Source of the DNA: a virus | DNA length: 26,751 bases | Strand: one strand, 5' to 3' | Virus record (IMG/VR): IMGVR_UViG_3300007640_000186 | Span: 1-26,751 of that record | Part shown: one piece after another, positions 23,364 through 26,751 of the stretch | Numbering within the stretch: position 1 is the stretch's first letter | Layout: the number at the start of each line of letters is the position of its first letter | Made by a program: the position numbers and the translations under genes | Notes under the pieces: model-generated | What the model was told of the DNA's origin: nothing | Databases searched by the model: none | Seen by the model: only the letters and a program-made list of their open reading frames with translations

Positions 23364-23374
23364 TTATAAATATT
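23364..23374 (-). promoter_or_regulatory. Recurring AT-rich promoter-like element before the sheath gene
   Basis: Exact copy of the 11-mer TTATAAATATT (plus strand), 27 bases upstream of the sheath start at 23336. In the transcribed direction ACAATATTTATAATAAAAC, nearly the same as at the 60-aa and tube genes. Confidence 0.45.
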
Positions 23375-23391
23375 GTATCTTTCCTCAAAAA

Positions 23392-23640
23392 TTAATCTGG
23401 AGTTACAACTTTGCCTAGATCTAAAAAAATTTGACCATCTCCATATTTTTTACTAAGATGTTCTCCTATTTCTTTTTCTATAGATTTTAATTTTTGAAAC
23501 TGATTATCAAGATTTGTTTTAACTAATTTAAGAGTTTGGATTTGCATTTCAACTTCACCAAATTTTTTAGTTAATTCTTTTGTTTTTTCTTGAAGATCTT
23601 TTAAAGCTTGTATCTCTTCAGATGTTAAATTTTGTTCCAT
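23392..23640 (-). CDS. Small coiled-coil protein of the tail region
   Basis: This 82-residue protein is a charged helix over most of its length (about 5-65, with heptad-like Leu/Ile/Val positions: LQEKTKELTKKFGEVEMQIQTLKLVKTNLDNQF) and ends with a short strand-like tail YGDGQIFLDLGKVVTPD. There is no membrane segment. A long helical pair with a Gly-rich end is common in small phage proteins of unknown function. It sits between the glycosyltransferases and the sheath gene. The start at 23640 follows a TACATATT element directly. I assign no function; a structural or assembly role is plausible from context. Confidence 0.65.
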   Translation of the reverse strand: MEQNLTSEEIQALKDLQEKTKELTKKFGEVEMQIQTLKLVKTNLDNQFQKLKSIEKEIGEHLSKKYGDGQIFLDLGKVVTPD

Positions 23641-23660
23641 GATACATATTCATTTTTTTA

Positions 23661-24857
23661 TTAAAAATGTAAAACATTTTTTAAGGGTATTAACACCATA
23701 TCTGGGGTGATAGATTTAGTACATTCATATTGGCGTGGTGTATCTTTATGGTCAGGGCACCATTCCCAATCACCAGGATTTAACCATTCTCTATTAAAAC
23801 ACCCAGTACATAATCCTTTAGGAGTAGTAACACGTTGACAATCCTCAAATTCAGTGTAATCATCACTAAATCCTGAGATTAAAATAACAGGTGTTCCTAT
23901 TGTCCATGCTAACCAACTTAATCCACTACCAACACCAATAAAAGCTTCGGCATGTTTAATTTGATTCATTCGAACTTCAATAGGTTTATTACCGGTTTCA
24001 TTAATTACATTTTGAAGTGTTCCTCCTAATTTTGAATCGTGCCATTCATCATTTAAAGGTTCATGTGTAATCATCATTACTTTATAACCATTGTCATTTA
24101 AAGTATCAATTACTTTTTGCCAACCACCCGGATAATTCCAATATTTGGCGTGAGCCGAAGCATGTGGGGCTATTACAACATATTTTTCATCTATAGGACG
24201 ACCTGTATCTTTAAAATTAATTTTAGGTTTTAATTCTTTATGTTCTAATCCTAAAATATCGGTTGAAGTTGCTTGAAGAGGAAGTGACTTAAAATCACGA
24301 GGTACTCTTTGAGGGTTAAATGTTTTGTCATCATTATAAAACCAACCTAAACCATACATGGCGTATAAATCAGGGACAGAGTTTCCTGGGGTAACAAATT
24401 CTAATTCTGGGTATTGTTCTCTGAACCATTCATTTTTAAAGGTTGATACTACAACATGGCAATCCCATTTTTTTCTAAATTCCTCTACATAAGGGAACCA
24501 GGCTAAAGTATCACCAATGGCGTTTGAATCTAAATGGATATAAACACGTTTACCTTTAGGATTAAAATCATGTTCAAACACTAATTCATTAGTTTCTTTT
24601 TCATAAACCTTAACATTCCAATCAATAAAATATTTAATATTAGTACGAGTCCACATATTATTACCAATAGCAGTATCGTGGATAATTTTCCCAGTATTTC
24701 TATCAGTCATTAAAACTTTATACTCTTTTTTCTGATTGCCTAGAATTTCTAAAAATGCCCCCTCAATAAAATTAATATTATAGTTATTGTTAGGAGCTTT
24801 AACTGGGGTTCTAAGATTTACTAATGTGTTGTATTCGTGTATTAATTCTTGTTTCAT
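23661..24857 (-). CDS. GT9-type glycosyltransferase of the TibC/BAHT autotransporter heptosyltransferase family
   Basis: This 398-residue protein has an N-terminal beta-rich domain (about 25-95, FIEGAFLEI, then NNMWTRTNIKYFIDWNVKVY), a first Rossmann domain (IHLDSNAIGDTLAWFPY, about 107-123), a second one (VVIAPHASAHAKYWNYPGGW, 227-246) and the sugar-nucleotide loop GVGSGLSWLAWTIGTPVILISG (308-329). The C-terminal part has four cysteines C350, C353, C367, C379 (LCTGCFNREW, WCPDH, YECTKSIT), matching the iron finger of bacterial autotransporter heptosyltransferases such as TibC, which attach heptose to Ser on surface proteins. The sugar used here is not known. The gene overlaps the upstream GT4-like gene as ATGA. 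A possible target is a virion protein or a host surface protein. Confidence 0.85.
   Translation of the reverse strand: MKQELIHEYNTLVNLRTPVKAPNNNYNINFIEGAFLEILGNQKKEYKVLMTDRNTGKIIHDTAIGNNMWTRTNIKYFIDWNVKVYEKETNELVFEHDFNPKGKRVYIHLDSNAIGDTLAWFPYVEEFRKKWDCHVVVSTFKNEWFREQYPELEFVTPGNSVPDLYAMYGLGWFYNDDKTFNPQRVPRDFKSLPLQATSTDILGLEHKELKPKINFKDTGRPIDEKYVVIAPHASAHAKYWNYPGGWQKVIDTLNDNGYKVMMITHEPLNDEWHDSKLGGTLQNVINETGNKPIEVRMNQIKHAEAFIGVGSGLSWLAWTIGTPVILISGFSDDYTEFEDCQRVTTPKGLCTGCFNREWLNPGDWEWCPDHKDTPRQYECTKSITPDMVLIPLKNVLHF
23663..23681 (-). terminator. AT-rich hairpin at the end of the glycosyltransferase operon
   Basis: An 8-bp stem (23663-23670 with 23674-23681, AAAAATGT/ACATTTTT) encloses 3 bases and overlaps the stop codon at 23661-23663. 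No clear T tract follows on the minus strand. A weak or leaky terminator at best. Confidence 0.35.
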
Positions 24858-25804
24858 AACACTTGATTATAAATTTCCATTAATTTAATAGTTCTATTTT
24901 CCCAACTAAGATCTTTACCTGTTTGAATTGCATCTTTTACATATCTATCCCAATTATTCATAATATCTTTTAAACCATCATTCATACGGAAAATATTACG
25001 TGGAGCTCTCCACATCCCATAAAAATCAGTTTCCATTTCAATCCAACCAATAACAGGCAAACCACAAGCAGCTGCTTCTAGTAATGTAAGATTTGGGTGT
25101 CCTGCTTCTAGTTCTGAAGGGTGGATAAAAATATCGTGGGAATGATAAATTTGACGTAGTTGGGTATTTGAAGGTTCCCAAATAAAATCAAGTTTAGGAT
25201 AATTTAATATCCATAAATTTTCATTAACCCAATTTTCATTATTTTTAGGACCTACAATTGTAATAGGTAAATTATTCATCATAGCTAAACCTACACCATA
25301 TGAAAATCCTTTTCTGTCATACCCATTTTTACCCCCCATACCATTATTGGCTAACATAAGCAATTTTGGCTCTTTTGGTTTAGATTTAAAGGGTAAAGGG
25401 AAAAAATTATTAGTATTAACCCCATGAGAAAAATAAATACATTTAGGATGATCAAAATAATCAACTAACCATCTAGCAGGCATTAGTGAAATTAAAGAAC
25501 CATCAATTGCTTCTAAATTTTCTTTATAAACAGAAGATTCTTTTCCATAATACATTACATGATGATCATGTAATTGGTATATGTAAGGAATTCCTCTATT
25601 TTTTAAATCAATAGCTAAATTTGCTACATGGCAGTGAACAATATCAAATTCCCCAGGTTGGATACGTCCCCCTAATTTATGGGATGAATCATGACCTAGT
25701 TTTCTTTGATTAACTTCAAATTCCCAAATAATTTTTTCAATTGCTCCCCAATTTTTGGGTGGAATATCTAAACCACAAGCTGGATCTACGTGTACTATTT
25801 TCAT
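24854..25804 (-). CDS. GT4-like glycosyltransferase
   Basis: The 316-residue protein is a GT-B fold enzyme of the GT4/GT1 type. The N-terminal domain begins MKIVHVDPACGLDIPPKNWGAIEKI, with the Gly-rich donor/acceptor region and FDIVHCHVAN (53-62). The C-terminal domain has LMLANNGMGGKNGYDRKGF, then ITIVGP, and the donor-binding motif HPSELEAGHPNLTLLEAAACGLPVIG. The two glutamates around PNLTLLEA are nine residues apart (E-x9-E), not the usual seven. It is shorter than most GT4 enzymes (about 350-400). It sits between two other glycosyltransferases with ATGA overlaps on both sides. The sugar and acceptor are unknown. Confidence 0.85.
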   Translation of the reverse strand: MKIVHVDPACGLDIPPKNWGAIEKIIWEFEVNQRKLGHDSSHKLGGRIQPGEFDIVHCHVANLAIDLKNRGIPYIYQLHDHHVMYYGKESSVYKENLEAIDGSLISLMPARWLVDYFDHPKCIYFSHGVNTNNFFPLPFKSKPKEPKLLMLANNGMGGKNGYDRKGFSYGVGLAMMNNLPITIVGPKNNENWVNENLWILNYPKLDFIWEPSNTQLRQIYHSHDIFIHPSELEAGHPNLTLLEAAACGLPVIGWIEMETDFYGMWRAPRNIFRMNDGLKDIMNNWDRYVKDAIQTGKDLSWENRTIKLMEIYNQVL

Positions 25805-26751
25805 TTTGTTGTGTATATTTCTGGACTGTTTTCATCCATTCCTTTAAATTCTTGTTCAATAATACTAAATCCTGGAAGGTGTTTAGTGTAAATTTTTTCT
25901 GCTGTTCCTACACTTAAATTAGCAACATTACACACCCACATATCAAAAGCATCCCAAGGAGTATTTCTAATTTTATCTTGGATATAATCTATTTTATCAT
26001 TATTAATTAGATAAGATTGAGCAGGAATAAATGGGGTTACGTTTGTGTAAATATCTTCAATTTTAGGTCCGTTTAAGTTACGATTTTTAAATGGATTTCC
26101 AAATCCAATTATATCTTGATCATTTTCTCTTGCCAATCTGCTAAAACGATCTAATGATTGTCTTAATTCACTGAATGGAGAATCTACGACCACATCACCT
26201 TCAAAAATTAAAATATAATCATAATCCTTATTATCTTCAGCTAAAAGCGCATTTGTGTGAGCTAGATAACAACCATAATGGCCCGGGGCTAACTTATAAT
26301 AGCCAGGGACTTCTTGAACATCTTCAGGTCGATTACAAGTATCTACTGGGGGGAGTTCAGTCCAAATTTTATTTATACGTTGTTCATACTCGATACCTGT
26401 TAACTCACAAAATTCCTTAACACTCTCTATAGAACGAATTTCTTTTTCATTTGTATCAGGTTCTGTAACTAGATGCATTAATTTGATTTTAGGTTTACTT
26501 TCAAATTTAGACCTATCACCATACCATTCAAAAAGACCATTTTTAGATATTTGGTTTTCTCTGTAATTATCATCAACTATTACAGTTTTAGAATCTAGTT
26601 GAATATTGGTAGCTAAATCATAAGTATCCCAAGTAACATTAAACACATCACCTTTAGAGAATTTTACAATATCATAAACATGGAATTTACTAGTAATTTC
26701 AAACTCAGCCTCATTAACGATATTTCCATTTTTTTCTAGAGTATACTTTAA
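25801..26751 (-). CDS. GT25-like glycosyltransferase (5' end missing)
   Basis: The frame is open to the right edge: the codons from 26751 down to 26644 are all sense, so the GTG at 26646 is not a true start and the gene is truncated by the window. Visible are 316 residues. The C-terminal part resembles GT25 (LPS glycosyltransferase) proteins: IKLMHLVTEP opening strand, GHYGCYLAHTNALL (a helix with the conserved GC-x-LSH-like motif), the acidic strand DYILIFEGDVVVD in place of the usual EDD, then DAFDMW near the end. The N-terminal part beyond this fold (26751 to about 26500) is beta-rich and not assigned. Enzymes of this family add galactose or glucose to LPS or proteins. It is coupled by a 4-base overlap to the GT4-like gene. 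Confidence 0.75.
   Translation of the reverse strand, partial: LKYTLEKNGNIVNEAEFEITSKFHVYDIVKFSKGDVFNVTWDTYDLATNIQLDSKTVIVDDNYRENQISKNGLFEWYGDRSKFESKPKIKLMHLVTEPDTNEKEIRSIESVKEFCELTGIEYEQRINKIWTELPPVDTCNRPEDVQEVPGYYKLAPGHYGCYLAHTNALLAEDNKDYDYILIFEGDVVVDSPFSELRQSLDRFSRLARENDQDIIGFGNPFKNRNLNGPKIEDIYTNVTPFIPAQSYLINNDKIDYIQDKIRNTPWDAFDMWVCNVANLSVGTAEKIYTKHLPGFSIIEQEFKGMDENSPEIYTTK

Noticed and set aside
16948-23374. Canonical T4 late promoters (TATAAATA) on the plus strand
   Set aside because: The word matches T4 late promoters but points rightward, against every gene in the window; the reverse reading is the useful one, so I treat it as a different element.
26644-26646. GTG at 26646 as start of the GT25-like gene
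   Set aside because: All codons from 26644 to 26751 in this frame are sense codons, so the gene simply runs off the right edge; the GTG is internal.
1-26751. tRNA genes, CRISPR arrays, insertion sequences, integrase or attachment sites
   Set aside because: No cloverleaf-sized intergenic space, no regularly spaced repeats and no transposase or integrase motifs; all gaps are about 100 bases or less.

Overview
The window is a piece of a tailed-phage genome, most probably a myovirus (contractile tail) that infects a marine Bacteroidetes/Flavobacteriia host. The phage assignment rests on a T4-type tail set (sheath, tube, tape measure, gp26/gp51-like proteins, gp53-like wedge protein) next to a T4-type replication set (gp41-like helicase, UvsX, gp32-like SSB, 5' nuclease, class I ribonucleotide reductase). 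The host is inferred from very AT-rich DNA, a lack of Shine-Dalgarno sequences in front of the starts I inspected, and two secreted proteins whose signal peptides end in the 'AQ' pattern common in Bacteroidetes. Every supported gene lies on the minus strand, so transcription runs from high to low coordinates. There is no gene-free stretch above 300 bases, and I saw no tRNA, integrase, transposase or CRISPR array.

In transcription order (right to left): (1) 26751-23661, three translationally coupled glycosyltransferases: a GT25-like enzyme cut by the right edge, a GT4-like enzyme, and a GT9-type enzyme with the cysteine finger of the TibC/BAHT autotransporter heptosyltransferases. (2) 23640-11779, the tail module: coiled-coil protein, sheath, tube, a gp26-like/gp51-like pair that probably acts as the tail assembly chaperone and may be joined by a +1 frameshift at a run of eight T, tape measure, a 60-aa protein, and baseplate proteins. 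(3) 11761-5635, the replication module: an unusually compact family A DNA polymerase with a degenerate exonuclease region, a 156-aa unknown, SSB, UvsX, 5' nuclease and replicative helicase. (4) 5614-2913, NrdB then NrdA, neither with an ATP cone. (5) 2872-1, small membrane proteins (holin/spanin candidates), a secreted outer-membrane beta-barrel-like protein, a secreted thioredoxin-fold protein without the CXXC motif, and an endolysin (peptidoglycan-binding domain plus amidase) cut by the left edge.

The modules make functional sense together: RNR supplies dNTPs, the replisome and recombination proteins copy the genome, the tail module builds the virion, the glycosyltransferases may modify virion or host surface, and the last module acts at the envelope late in infection. 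Between structural genes a recurring AT-rich element (TATAAATATT on the plus strand, AATATTTATA in the direction of transcription) and three strong hairpins divide the tail and lysis regions into units. The most unusual items are the compact polymerase, the BAHT-like glycosyltransferase, the putative +1 frameshift in the chaperone gene pair, and the phage-borne outer-membrane protein. All family names come from motif recognition by eye; no database search was possible.
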